From positions 1-50,068 of the forward strand of contig JYOD01000043.1 in assembly GCA_000955785.1 (NCBI GenBank): a stretch of DNA of 50,068 nucleotides. The letters are read 5' to 3'. Under the pieces are notes generated by a model. The model was not told the DNA's origin. It saw only the letters and a program-made list of their open reading frames with translations, and did not search any database. A program made the translations under genes and the position numbers. The DNA comes from Burkholderiaceae bacterium 16. Its GTDB lineage: Bacteria > Pseudomonadota > Gammaproteobacteria > Burkholderiales > Burkholderiaceae. This document shows positions 25,982-36,660 of this stretch, piece by piece. How positions within the stretch are numbered: position 1 is the stretch's first letter; each line of letters begins with the position of its first letter.

Positions 25982-27461
25982 AGACCAGCGTGCCGGTAAA
26001 CTTGTCCAGCGCGATCTGCAGCGACTCGATCGATTCCATGTCCATGTGATTGGTCGGCTCGTCGAGCGCCAGCACATTGTGGCGGCCCAGCATCAGCTTG
26101 CCCCAGATCATGCGGCCCTTCTCGCCGCCGGAGAGCACCTTGACGGATTTCTTGATGTCGTCGGCCGAGAACAGCAGGCGGCCCATGGTGCCGCGCAGCG
26201 ACTGGTCGTCGTCGCCGGCCTGGGTCCACTGGCTCATCCAGTCGATCAGGTCGCGGTCGACCGGGAATTCCTCGAAGGTGTCCTGCGGCATATAGCCGAC
26301 ATTGGCGTTTTCGGCCCACTTGATGGTGCCGCGATCGACTTCCACGCCGCCCTTGATGGTGCTGCCCAGCAGGCTGCGCAGCAAGGTGGTCTTGCCGGCG
26401 CCGTTCTCGCCGATGATGGCCACGCGCTCGCCGGCCTGGATCGCCATCGACAGGTTGTTGATGACCTTGCGGTCGTAGGTCTTGGTGATGCCATCCGCTT
26501 CCACCGCCAGGTTGTGCAGCTTCTTCTCGAACTCGAAGCGGATGAAGGGATTCTGGCGCGACGACGGCTTGATGTCCTCGACCTTGATCTTGTCGATCTG
26601 CTTCAGGCGCGAGGTGGCCTGGCGTGCCTTGGACTTGTTGGCCGAGAAGCGGCGCACGAAGTCCTGCAGCTCGCCGATACGCTCCTTGGCTCGGGTGTTG
26701 GCCGCCAGCTGGCGTTCGCGCGCCTGCATGGAGGCTTCCATGTAGTCGTCGTAGTTGCCCGGATAGACCTTGAGCGTGCCGTAATCCATGTCGGCCATGT
26801 GCGTGCACACGGAGTTCAGGAAGTGGCGATCGTGGGAAATGATGATCATGGTGGAATTGCGCTCGTTGAGCACTTGTTCCAGCCAGCGGATCGTATTGAT
26901 GTCGAGGTTGTTGGTCGGCTCGTCGAGCAGCAGCACGTCCGGGTTCGAGAACAGTGCCTGCGCCAGCAGCACGCGCAGCTTCCAGCCCGGCGCCACGTTG
27001 CTCATGGTGCCCTGGTGCTGGTCGGTGGGGATGCCAACGCCCAGCAGCAGTTCGCCGGCACGCGCCTCGGCCGTGTAACCGTCGTACTCGGCATACTTGG
27101 CCTCCAGCTCGGCGGCCTTCATGTAGTCTTCGTCGGTGGCTTCGGGGTTCGCGTAGATGGCGTCGCGCTCGGCGGCGGCGGCCCACATCTCGGTGTGGCC
27201 CATCATGACCACGTCCAGCACGCGCATGTCTTCATAGGCGAACTGGTCCTGGCGCAGCTTGCCCAGGCGCACGCCCGGCTCCAGCATGACGGTGCCGGCG
27301 GACTGTTCGAGATCCCCGCCGAGGATCTTCATGAAGGTCGACTTGCCGCAGCCGTTCGCGCCGATCAAGCCGTAGCGGTTGCCCTCGCCGAACTTGACCG
27401 AGATATTCTCGAACAACGGCTTGGGGCCGAACTGCATGGTGATGTTTGCGGTAGAAAGCAC
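25851..27461 (-). CDS. ybiT: ABC-F family ATPase YbiT
   Basis: Soluble ABC-F protein of 536 residues with two ATP-binding domains and no membrane segment; such proteins act on ribosomes. The N-terminus [20 protein letters not shown] matches E. coli YbiT closely. Walker A motifs are GANGCGKS and GENGAGKT. The first domain keeps the degenerate [10 protein letters not shown] signature typical of YbiT and the second has LSGGEKGR. Walker B motifs end in DEPTNNLD and DEPTNHMD, and the arm and linker between domains are complete. The start is GTG with AAGG 8 bases upstream. The last 43 codons are supplied by the island repeat, so the protein is unchanged by integration. Confidence 0.95.
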   Translation of the reverse strand: MLSTANITMQFGPKPLFENISVKFGEGNRYGLIGANGCGKSTFMKILGGDLEQSAGTVMLEPGVRLGKLRQDQFAYEDMRVLDVVMMGHTEMWAAAAERDAIYANPEATDEDYMKAAELEAKYAEYDGYTAEARAGELLLGVGIPTDQHQGTMSNVAPGWKLRVLLAQALFSNPDVLLLDEPTNNLDINTIRWLEQVLNERNSTMIIISHDRHFLNSVCTHMADMDYGTLKVYPGNYDDYMEASMQARERQLAANTRAKERIGELQDFVRRFSANKSKARQATSRLKQIDKIKVEDIKPSSRQNPFIRFEFEKKLHNLAVEADGITKTYDRKVINNLSMAIQAGERVAIIGENGAGKTTLLRSLLGSTIKGGVEVDRGTIKWAENANVGYMPQDTFEEFPVDRDLIDWMSQWTQAGDDDQSLRGTMGRLLFSADDIKKSVKVLSGGEKGRMIWGKLMLGRHNVLALDEPTNHMDMESIESLQIALDKFTGTLVFVSHDRVFVSGLATRVIEVRNDGTLTDYLGTYDEYLESQGIDG

Positions 27462-27679
27462 GTCTGGAACCTTGTATGGATGATGAGGCGCGGGACTCGC
27501 GCTTGCCTCGGGCTGCCGCTTGCCAAGGACTGAGCAAAATGCTGATCACTTGGCAGCGTGGGCGGCTTAAGGCCCGGCGTGGCGACCTGGCGGCGCGTTG
27601 GCGCGGGGGCCCTGGCAGGGAAATCGGGAAACAACCCGCAATTTTACCACTCACGGGCAAAGGAACGAAGCGATACGCC

Positions 27680-29813
<2,134 letters not shown>

Positions 29814-29859
29814 GAGGGCCGATGGGTGCCGAGGGGATGCCGATGCGTGCCGGTGCGAT

Positions 29860-30507
29860 TTACCGGATGCCTAACAGCTTGTGGGTTTGCAGCGAGAGGC
29901 GCCAGAGCGGGCGGCGCTGGCAGAAGTCCACCGCGAGGGCGGTATTTTGCCGTGCCAGCGGGCCATCCATGGCCTGCACCAGGAAATAGCGGAAATCAAG
30001 GCGCTCGTATGCGGCGAAGTCCTGGCCATCCTGGGGGATCACCACCTTGAGCTCGTCGCCGCGCGTGACCACCAGATCGGCGCCCATCTTGGGGCTCACG
30101 CAAACCCAGTCGACACCGTCCGGCACCGGCAGCGTGCCATTGGTCTCGATGGCGATCTCGAAACCGCGCGCATGCAGGGCGTCGATCAGGGGCGCGTCGA
30201 GCTGCAGCAGTGGCTCGCCGCCGGTGCAGACCACCAGCGGCCGTCCGGCGGCGCTGCTCTCCACGGACTGCGGCCACTGGGCCGCCACCATGTCGGCAAG
30301 CGCATCCGCAGTGCGGTACTTGCCGCCCTCGGTGCCGTCGGTGCCGACAAAGTCCGTATCGCAGAACTGGCAGACCGCGCTGGCACGGTCTTCCTCCCGG
30401 CCGCTCCAGAGATTGCATCCGGAGAAGCGGCAGAACACTGCGGCCCGGCCCGCGTTGGCGCCTTCGCCCTGCAGTGTGTAGAAGATTTCCTTGACGGCGT
30501 AAGTCAT
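29860..30507 (-). CDS. queE: 7-carboxy-7-deazaguanine synthase
   Basis: Radical-SAM enzyme that contracts the QueD product to 7-carboxy-7-deazaguanine; 215 residues. The N-terminus VKEIFYTLQGEGANAGRAAVF is the family hallmark. The 4Fe-4S cysteines are in CNLWSGREEDRASAVCQFC, with the extended CX14CX2C spacing characteristic of QueE rather than the standard CX3CX2C. VCTGGEPLLQLD and IAIETNGTLPV are SAM-binding and substrate blocks. It forms an operon with queD (46-bp gap); queC and queF are not in this window. Confidence 0.95.
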   Translation of the reverse strand: MTYAVKEIFYTLQGEGANAGRAAVFCRFSGCNLWSGREEDRASAVCQFCDTDFVGTDGTEGGKYRTADALADMVAAQWPQSVESSAAGRPLVVCTGGEPLLQLDAPLIDALHARGFEIAIETNGTLPVPDGVDWVCVSPKMGADLVVTRGDELKVVIPQDGQDFAAYERLDFRYFLVQAMDGPLARQNTALAVDFCQRRPLWRLSLQTHKLLGIR

Positions 30508-30831
30508 GCTGGCTGGTAAAGCTTTAGGTAGCTGTAGGTAATTGTGGGTGATGCAGTCACGATGCGGCCCGACGGCGAGGCGCGTCGGCGAAACACGTCG
30601 GCGGAGCGCTCAGGCCGGGGGCCGGCAAGCTGCGCATGGCGCAGGCAAGTCCCGGGCCGCGCATGGCGAAGGCCGGGAGGAATGTTCCAGGGGAGCGACG
30701 CGCGGCGAATGGCGGGCAAGCTGCGGCTAACACGCTATTTTCGCACAGGTACGGGATCGGCTCCAGCCGCGCCCTCCTCTACCTGCCTTCCCCCGCCCAG
30801 GAGACAAGTCTGCTCTGGGCCACATGCCGGC
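30508..30831. other. Intergenic stretch upstream of queE
   Basis: 324 bases without a credible gene, holding the queE promoter region and the end of the LysR transcript. Two TAGGTA copies exactly one helical turn apart (30525-30530 and 30535-30540) lie 18-33 bases upstream of the queE start and could be a regulator or leader signal. No preQ1 riboswitch was recognised. Confidence 0.4.
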
Positions 30832-31737
30832 CTAGACCTTCGCCCAGCCGGCCGTACGCAAGCGCTCTCCGACGAAGTCCAGGAAACTGGCGATCCGCGC
30901 CGAAAGCTGGGTGTTGAGGTAGTAGACCGCATTGATGGACTGCCGTTCGTCGATGGTGCTCCCCATCAACACCTGGACCAGATCGCCGCGGCGCCGGTCG
31001 GCCTCGGTCATGAAATCGGACAAACAGACCAGCCCCTCGCCGGCCAGCGCCAGCTGGCGCAGGGTCTCGCCGCTGGACGCCGCCAGATGCGGCGTAATCT
31101 GCACCTCCTCGCCCATGCCGCCGCGCAGGGGCCAGCGGTTGAGCGAATCCGGCTGGTTGAAGCCCAGCAGGCTGTGGCCGGCAAGGTCCGCCACCGTTTC
31201 CGGGCGGCCCCTTGCCTTCAGATAGGCCGGACTGGCCAGCACGCGCACCCGGCTGCTAGCCAGGGGCCGGGCATGCAGCGTGGAGTCGCGCAGCGGGCCA
31301 ATGCGGATCGCCACGTCGGTGCGGTGCTCCAGCAGGTCGATGATCTGGTCGTTGGTATTGAGTTCCAGCTCGATCCAGGGATAGGCGCGGCGGAATTCCC
31401 CGACCAGCGGCACGACCACATGCAGCATGAAGGGCGATGCAGCGTTGACCCGCAGCCGCCCCACCGGCTGCTGGCGGCGCACGGCCATCTGCTCCTCCGC
31501 CAGTTCGACCGAGGCAAGGATGGCGCGGCCATGCGCCAGGAGCGCCTCGCCCTCCTCGCTCAAGGCCAGCCGCCGGGTGGTCCGGTGCAGCAACGTCGTG
31601 CCCACCTTCTCCTCCAGGCGGCTCAGCGCGCGGCTGATCCCCGACACGGTCTGCCCCAATTGCTCGGCCGCGGCCGTAATGGATCCGCTATCCACCACGG
31701 TGGCAAAGGCTTGCAGTTCTTCGAGAGTGATCTTCAT
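30832..31737 (-). CDS. LysR-family transcriptional regulator
   Basis: A 301-residue LysR regulator. The winged HTH is MKITLEELQAFATVVDSGSITAAAEQLGQTVSGISRALSRLEEKVGTTLLHRTTR, followed by an effector-binding domain (LRVNAASPFMLHVVVPLVGEFRRAYPWIELEL..., TDVAIRIGPLRDSTLHARPLA) of the subgroup common among regulators of MFS exporters and oxidoreductases. It is divergent from the MFS gene at 31844, with a palindromic LysR box next to its own start, so it most likely controls that transporter and itself. Confidence 0.92.
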   Translation of the reverse strand: MKITLEELQAFATVVDSGSITAAAEQLGQTVSGISRALSRLEEKVGTTLLHRTTRRLALSEEGEALLAHGRAILASVELAEEQMAVRRQQPVGRLRVNAASPFMLHVVVPLVGEFRRAYPWIELELNTNDQIIDLLEHRTDVAIRIGPLRDSTLHARPLASSRVRVLASPAYLKARGRPETVADLAGHSLLGFNQPDSLNRWPLRGGMGEEVQITPHLAASSGETLRQLALAGEGLVCLSDFMTEADRRRGDLVQVLMGSTIDERQSINAVYYLNTQLSARIASFLDFVGERLRTAGWAKV

Positions 31738-31739
31738 TC

Positions 31740-31754
31740 TTGAATACTAATCAA
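31740..31754. promoter_or_regulatory. LysR-type T-N11-A box
   Basis: TTGA-N7-TCAA palindrome (TTGAATACTAATCAA) in the divergent LysR/MFS intergenic region, just upstream of the LysR start codon. Fits the T-N11-A consensus for LysR binding. Confidence 0.55.
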
Positions 31755-31843
31755 ATATCTTATCCAGATCACCCACTTATTCCGCAACAAAGACAGCGGC
31801 AAACTGCGCCCATCCCAATTCCCGGACGCTTCTGGAGCTAACC

Positions 31844-33046
31844 ATGCCCATTGCCCTGTTCGCGCTGACCATCAGCGCGTTTGCCATCGGTACCACCGAA
31901 TTCGTCATCGTCGGCCTGATTCCCACCATCGCCGCCGACCTCAGGATCACGCTGCCCTCGGCCGGGCTGCTGGTCAGCCTCTATGCGCTCGGCGTGGCCA
32001 TTGGCGCCCCTGTGCTGACCGCCCTCACCGGCCGCCTGCCGCGCAAGGCGCTGCTGCTGTCGCTGATGGCGCTGTTCACGCTGGGCAACCTGCTGGCATG
32101 GAAGGCACCCGGCTACGAATCGCTGATCCTGGCCCGGATACTGACCGGCCTGGCCCACGGCGTCTTCTTCTCGATCGGTTCCACCATCGCTACCAGCCTG
32201 GTGCCAAAGGAAAAGGCCGCGAGCGCGATCGCCATCATGTTCACCGGGCTGACGGTTGCCCTCGTCACAGGCGTGCCGCTAGGCACCTTTATCGGCCAGC
32301 ATTTCGGCTGGCGCGAGACCTTCCTCGCGGTGTCGGCGCTCGGCCTGGTGGCCTTTGTCGGCAGCCTGATGTTCGTGCCGGCCAACATCCGCCACAGCGC
32401 CCCGGCCTCCCTGCTGCAGCAGGCCAAGGTGCTGGCGGAGCCCCGCCTGCTGCTGGTCTACGCCAAGACCGCGGTCGGCTATGGCGGTTCGTTCATCCCC
32501 TTCACCTTCCTCGCCCCCATCTTGCAGGATGTGTCGGGCTTCAGCGCCGGCGCGGTCGGGCTGGTCATGCTGGTCTACGGCGTGTCGGTCGCCGCGGGCA
32601 ATATCTGGGGCGGACGCCTGGCAGACCGCCACGGGCCCATTCCCGCGCTCAAGATCGTATTCCTGCTGCTGGCGATCGTACTGTTCACCCTGACTTTCAC
32701 CGCAGCGCACCGCTGGCTGGTGGTAGCTACCGTGCTGGCATGGGGCGCAGTTGCCTTCGGCAATGTGCCGGGCCTGCAGGTCTACGTGGTCAAGCAGGCC
32801 GAGCGCTATGCGCCGGACGCGGTGGACGTGGCATCGGGCCTGAATATCGCCGCATTCAACCTGGGCATTGCCGGCGCGGCCTGGGCCGGCGGACTGATCG
32901 TGACCCACATGGGACTGATGCATACGCCGTGGATTGGCGCGCTGGTGGTGCTGGTGGCACTGGGCCTGACCGCCTGGAGCGGCCGCCTGGACCGGCTTGA
33001 CCAACAGCCCGCGTCCGGACGCGAACTGGCGGCCAGCGGGGCCTGA
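31844..33046 (+). CDS. MFS efflux transporter, DHA1 family (YdhP/AraJ-like)
   Basis: Inner-membrane secondary transporter of 400 residues with 12 predicted hydrophobic segments. The opening FALTISAFAIGTTEFVIVGLIPTIAADL and LVSLYALGVAIGAPVLTALTGRLPRKALL (the inter-helix 2-3 motif region) resemble E. coli YdhP and AraJ. Further YdhP-like blocks are ILTGLAHGVFFSIGSTIATSLVP and DVASGLNIAAFNLGIAGAAW. GGAG lies upstream of the ATG. Drug or sugar export is the family role; the substrate is not known. Divergent LysR regulator and downstream terminator at 33070-33114. Confidence 0.9.
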   Translation: MPIALFALTISAFAIGTTEFVIVGLIPTIAADLRITLPSAGLLVSLYALGVAIGAPVLTALTGRLPRKALLLSLMALFTLGNLLAWKAPGYESLILARILTGLAHGVFFSIGSTIATSLVPKEKAASAIAIMFTGLTVALVTGVPLGTFIGQHFGWRETFLAVSALGLVAFVGSLMFVPANIRHSAPASLLQQAKVLAEPRLLLVYAKTAVGYGGSFIPFTFLAPILQDVSGFSAGAVGLVMLVYGVSVAAGNIWGGRLADRHGPIPALKIVFLLLAIVLFTLTFTAAHRWLVVATVLAWGAVAFGNVPGLQVYVVKQAERYAPDAVDVASGLNIAAFNLGIAGAAWAGGLIVTHMGLMHTPWIGALVVLVALGLTAWSGRLDRLDQQPASGRELAASGA

Positions 33047-33069
33047 GCCCGGCGCGGAACGCCTGCGGA

Positions 33070-33114
33070 CGAGGCCGCCCACGGCACGATGCCAGGGCGG
33101 CCTCGCTGCTTTTC
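33070..33114 (+). terminator. Terminator after the MFS gene
   Basis: Perfect 11-bp inverted repeat CGAGGCCGCCC / GGGCGGCCTCG with a 14-nt loop, followed after CTGC by TTTT. Serves the MFS gene and may also work against the convergent DUF1993 gene. Confidence 0.75.
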
Positions 33115-33165
33115 CCCTCCGCATGGCGCCTGGACGGGAGGCCGCCGGGAACGGCCGTCCTGCGA

Positions 33166-33672
33166 TCAGGACAGACCGAGATAATCGCGCTTGCCAACCG
33201 GAACGCCCTTATGGCGCAGGATGTCGTAAGCGGTGGTCACGTGGAAATAGAAGTTTGGCAGCACAAAGCCCAGCAAATAGGTTTTGCCGTCGAACGTCAC
33301 CGGATTGGGCCGCAGCTTCAGTTCGATGGTGCGCGTCTCGCTGCCGTCAAGCTGGGCGGGCTCGATGGTCTTCAGGAACGCCACCGTCCTGGCGATGCGC
33401 ACCTGCAGTTCCGGGAAAGTGGTCTCGGTGTCGGCGAAGGACGGCATCTCGATACCCGCCAGTCGCGCCGCGCAACCCTTTGCGCTATCGCTGGCGCGCT
33501 GCACCTGCGCCGACAGCGGATCCATATCCGCCACCAGCCGGGTCTGGATCAGGTCGGCAGGATCCATGCCCTGCGCCTGCGCAAAGGCGGCGCCCTTGTC
33601 CAGGATGGCCGACAGGCTGCCGAAAGCCCGGATAAAGGCCGGGATCGATACTTCATACATCGAAAGTGACAT
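33166..33672 (-). CDS. DUF1993 family protein
   Basis: A 168-residue soluble helical protein starting MSLSMYEVSIPAFIRAFGSLSAILDKG, the usual DUF1993 opening. Other family blocks: ADMDPLSAQVQRASDSAKGCAARLAG, FPELQVRIARTVAFLKTI and LLGFVLPNFYFHVTTAYDILRHKGVPVGKRDYLG. The fold is related to the DinB four-helix metal-binding superfamily. Function unknown. The start at 33672 has AAGGA at a good distance. Monocistronic. Confidence 0.88.
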   Translation of the reverse strand: MSLSMYEVSIPAFIRAFGSLSAILDKGAAFAQAQGMDPADLIQTRLVADMDPLSAQVQRASDSAKGCAARLAGIEMPSFADTETTFPELQVRIARTVAFLKTIEPAQLDGSETRTIELKLRPNPVTFDGKTYLLGFVLPNFYFHVTTAYDILRHKGVPVGKRDYLGLS

Positions 33673-34012
33673 GGGGGTGTCCTTGGGTGGGATTGCCGAA
33701 CGCGCCATCCTGCCGGCGCGCAAACTGCGCCCCGGCCTGGGTAAGCGACACGGCGAGGATAAACCCTCCGGAATATTTTCGCCGGCCGGCCCCGGGCTCC
33801 GGTCAAGGAAGCGGCGGGTGGCAAGCGAATCGCCGCGGCCTCGGTTTGTGCCGGATACCAAGCCACTCGGCTGCGCGATATTCGCCCGGCGGCTGGCGAA
33901 CGCCTTCCACCACTGGCGACGTTTTCGCGTTGATCCAGCGGGCCACGGTAGCCCGGCGGCCGCCCGATGCGCAACACTACAGCCATACCAGGCTCCAGTG
34001 AGACCACAAGCG
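33673..34012. other. Intergenic stretch, nothing recognised
   Basis: 340 bases between the divergent DUF1993 and 2TM-protein genes. It should contain both promoters. No RNA gene, repeat or operator stood out. Confidence 0.4.
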
Positions 34013-34351
34013 ATGAGAACCGATCCGAACCCATTCCCCTCCGCCGATCAGCCCGGCCCCGAAGCGCTGGCCTATTTGCACGCATCCCGCCTGGTCAGGA
34101 TGCTACGCGGGTGGTACATCCACGTGATGGTGTACCTGGCCGTCAATGCATTCTTGTGGCTGCGGTACTTCTTCCTGCCGGCGCCGAACTGGACTCGCCA
34201 TCACCTGGACAGCTGGCCGTGGCCGATGGGAACGACGCTGGCCTGGGGCCTGGCGCTGGGCCTGCACGGCCTGGTGGTCTGGATCCGGATCAGCGGCCGC
34301 GGGCGTGACTGGGAGGAGCGCAAGATCCGCGAGTTCATGGGCCGGGACTGA
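34013..34351 (+). CDS. 2TM domain membrane protein
   Basis: A 112-residue protein with a single 2TM domain: a basic helix (ALAYLHASRLVRMLRGWYIHVMVYLAVNAFLWLRYFFL), then a second segment (GTTLAWGLALGLHGLVVWIRI), ending in the conserved RDWEERKIREFMGRD tail. The same domain and tail (RQWEERKIAELLARD) form the N-terminal sensor part of the histidine kinase encoded at 35154-36068. The start was chosen at the ATG opening MRTDPNPFPSADQPG. It is convergent with the response-regulator gene. It may associate with the kinase membrane domain (inference). Confidence 0.85.
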   Translation: MRTDPNPFPSADQPGPEALAYLHASRLVRMLRGWYIHVMVYLAVNAFLWLRYFFLPAPNWTRHHLDSWPWPMGTTLAWGLALGLHGLVVWIRISGRGRDWEERKIREFMGRD

Positions 34352-34378
34352 AGCGGCGGCCATCCACCCTGCCCCGGC

Positions 34379-35140
34379 CTACATCTGCCTGAACCGGTGC
34401 ATGTAGGCCCGGGACACCGGCAATTCGTCCTGGCTGCCATGTAGCCGGACAAACAAGCGGCCGCTGCCGTCCCGCCGCGTGCCCGCCACATGGTTCATGT
34501 TGACGATGGTCGACCGATGAATCTGCAAGAACCACTCGGGATCCAGGCTGCCGGCCAGTTCGGCCAGCGGGGTGCGGATCAGGTGCTCGCCGTCGCGCGT
34601 ATTGACGACCGTGTACTTGTCGTCGCTCTGGAAGTACAACACCTCCTGGACCGGTACGTGGCTGGTCGTATCCCCCCGGCTCGCTCGCACCCAGCGCAGC
34701 GGCTCGCTCGCTTCGGCGCCGCCGAGCCGGCGCGTCAACTGGCTCAGCAGCCGGGCCAGCTCGGGCGCAGGCGTTGCCTCTTTGAAGGCCTTGCGCAAAC
34801 GCTCGACGGAGCGGGCAAGGCGCTCGTCGGTCACCGGCTTGACCAGGTAGTCGACCGCCTCCCGCTCGAAGGCCTCCAGCGCATACTCATCGTAAGCCGT
34901 GACGAACACCACCCTGGTGTCGGTTTCCAGCCCCTGCGCCACCTCCAGCCCGGACAGGCCGGGCATCTTGATGTCCAGGAAAGCGACGCTGGGCGACAGC
35001 CGGCAAATGGCTTCCGCCGCCTGCAAGCCATTGGAGACTTCCGCCAGCACCTGCATTTCGGGCCACAGGCGAGCCAGCTTGGCACGCAGGTGCGCGCGCA
35101 GGTGCTCTTCGTCGTCGGCGATCACCGCGGTCGGGGTCAT
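34379..35140 (-). CDS. LytTR-family response regulator
   Basis: Two-component response regulator of 253 residues. The receiver domain has the acidic pair near the start (VIADDEEH), the phospho-acceptor Asp in VAFLDIKMPGLSGLE, and the conserved Lys in DYLVKPVTDERL. The C-terminal LytTR DNA-binding domain includes DKYTVVNTRDGEHLIRTPLAEL, EWFLQIHRSTIVNMNHV and the basic GRLFVRLHGSQDELPVSRAYMHRFRQM. The gene lies 13 bp downstream of the kinase gene in the same operon. Target genes unknown; LytTR sites would be expected as paired direct repeats. Confidence 0.93.
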   Translation of the reverse strand: MTPTAVIADDEEHLRAHLRAKLARLWPEMQVLAEVSNGLQAAEAICRLSPSVAFLDIKMPGLSGLEVAQGLETDTRVVFVTAYDEYALEAFEREAVDYLVKPVTDERLARSVERLRKAFKEATPAPELARLLSQLTRRLGGAEASEPLRWVRASRGDTTSHVPVQEVLYFQSDDKYTVVNTRDGEHLIRTPLAELAGSLDPEWFLQIHRSTIVNMNHVAGTRRDGSGRLFVRLHGSQDELPVSRAYMHRFRQM

Positions 35141-35153
35141 GACAAATCTCCGG

Positions 35154-36068
35154 TCAGGTCATGGGAGGCAGAGGCAGGTCGATCAGGACGGCTGTGCCGG
35201 GGGAACGCTCTTCGATCCGCACCTGCGCATCGCCGTCGTACAGGACGGCCAGCCGCTCGCGCAGGTTGGACAACCCAACCCCCGAGCCATCGGACGGCTT
35301 GAAGCCCAGGCCGTTGTCCTCGACGCAAGCCAGCATGCGATCGTTGCGGCGCTGCAGCCGCACCACCAGCCGGCCGCCCTCGATCTTGGGCTCAAGGCCA
35401 TGCTTGATGGCGTTCTCGACCACCGGCTGCAACAGCATCGGCGCCAGCGGCGCCTTGGCCAGTCCGGGGTCGATGTCGATGGTGTAGTTCAAGCGCTCAC
35501 CCATGCGGATCTTGATCACCTCCAGGTAATCGTGGAGCAGCGCAGCCTCCTGGGCCACGGTTCCCTGCGTCGAACGGCTCGCCGTCAGCGATGCCCGCAG
35601 GTAGGCGATGAAATGCTCGAGCATCAGCGTGGCACGGGGCGGAGACGATTCGATCAGGCTCACCACGTTCGCCAGCGTATTGAAGAGGAAATGGGGCTCG
35701 ATCTGGGCCTGCAGCAACCGCATCTGCGCCTCGACCAGCTGTTTCTCGGTCGACAGGACACGGACCCGGTCGCGCGCCAGCAGCTCGGCGATCTTGCGCT
35801 CCTCCCACTGGCGGCCCAGCAGGCCGATCCGGGTCCAGACCAACAGGCCGTGCACGGCCACGCCAGTGCCCCAGCCAAACAAGGGACCCAAAACCCACAG
35901 CCGATGCGGAACCGTCATCAGATTGATGACAACCAGGATCGAATTGATCGCTACATAAAGGATGGCGTGGGCATAGAAACCACGCAACGACCGGACGCGC
36001 CGCTTGGCATCGTCATAGGCGCGCTGGTCGGCGACGGTACGCCACAACTGGGTTGGGATCGGCTGCAA
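35154..36068 (-). CDS. LytS/YehU-type sensor histidine kinase with 2TM domain
   Basis: Membrane histidine kinase of 304 residues. The N-terminal 2TM domain (RRVRSLRGFYAHAILYVAINSILVVINL... GTGVAVHGLLVWTRI, tail RQWEERKIAELLARD) is followed by a helix and the His-kinase domain of the LytS family: phospho-His in QIEPHFLFNTLANVVSLI, N box QPVVENAIKHGLEPK, G1 box VEDNGLGF and G2-like GSGVGLSNLRERL. It appears to start with TTG; no strong ribosome site is seen. Operon with the LytTR regulator. The signal is unknown, and a matching 2TM-only protein is encoded next door. Confidence 0.92.
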   Translation of the reverse strand: MQPIPTQLWRTVADQRAYDDAKRRVRSLRGFYAHAILYVAINSILVVINLMTVPHRLWVLGPLFGWGTGVAVHGLLVWTRIGLLGRQWEERKIAELLARDRVRVLSTEKQLVEAQMRLLQAQIEPHFLFNTLANVVSLIESSPPRATLMLEHFIAYLRASLTASRSTQGTVAQEAALLHDYLEVIKIRMGERLNYTIDIDPGLAKAPLAPMLLQPVVENAIKHGLEPKIEGGRLVVRLQRRNDRMLACVEDNGLGFKPSDGSGVGLSNLRERLAVLYDGDAQVRIEERSPGTAVLIDLPLPPMT

Positions 36069-36242
36069 GGGTATAGGAATCGGGCTCGCACAGAGTTTGA
36101 GCTTACCACCGCAGATATGCGTTCCGCGGCGCTTTGCGCCGGACCGACGGAAATGCGGCGCCAGTGACGGATGATCAGTGGACTTCTGATTTATGATAAT
36201 CAGCTACCCTCTCTGGATGATGCGCATCGCCCCGACGACGAC

Positions 36243-36644
36243 ATGAACGTCCCATTTCCGATTCGCAAGGAGTGTCCGCCAGGCGCCTGTACGTGTGGCC
36301 GCGAAACCCTGCTGAGCGCCCCCCAGGCAGACATCCGGATCCTGAGGCTGACCCGGGAAGAAGAAAAAAGGCTGATCACCCGCCTTGAAAGCCTGTCGAG
36401 CCTTGCCGACCTGAAGGACATGGAGCGACGCATGTACGCGCAACTGGGTATCGTACTGACGATCACGCCCAGCATCCACGAAGTGCGCACGGTGCGCGGC
36501 ATCAGCATCCAGGTGGAGGAGCAAACCGGGTTGTGCCGCAAGACCAAGCAGGCCATTCCCGCGGCGATACGCCGCTGCCTTGAGACAAACCCGGATATAG
36601 CGTACGCGATCCTGAACGCGCACGACTTGCTGGACGGCGCCTAA
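36243..36644 (+). CDS. Conserved hypothetical protein with an N-terminal Cys motif
   Basis: A 133-residue protein, not recognised. The start MNVPFPIRKECPPGACTCGR was preferred to an in-frame ATG at 36171 because the conserved-looking ECPPGACTCG cysteine cluster follows at once; neither start has a clear ribosome site. The middle is a charged helix (TREEEKRLITRLESLSSLADLKDMERRMYAQLGIVL) and the end another helical part with CRKTKQAIPAAIRRCLETNPDIAYAIL. The cysteines could bind a metal. No membrane segment. Transcribed alone, convergent with the TctC-type gene. Confidence 0.65.
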   Translation: MNVPFPIRKECPPGACTCGRETLLSAPQADIRILRLTREEEKRLITRLESLSSLADLKDMERRMYAQLGIVLTITPSIHEVRTVRGISIQVEEQTGLCRKTKQAIPAAIRRCLETNPDIAYAILNAHDLLDGA

Positions 36645-36660
36645 GGCTTCTCCCCACCTT

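Noticed and set aside
25659..27533. Open frame of 624 codons on the plus strand running out of the island
   Set aside because: Antisense to ybiT and crossing the island boundary; Val/Gly/His-rich shadow sequence.
30508..30831. preQ1 riboswitch upstream of queE
   Set aside because: No compact pseudoknot-type C-rich/A-rich pattern was recognised; only the TAGGTA pair stands out.
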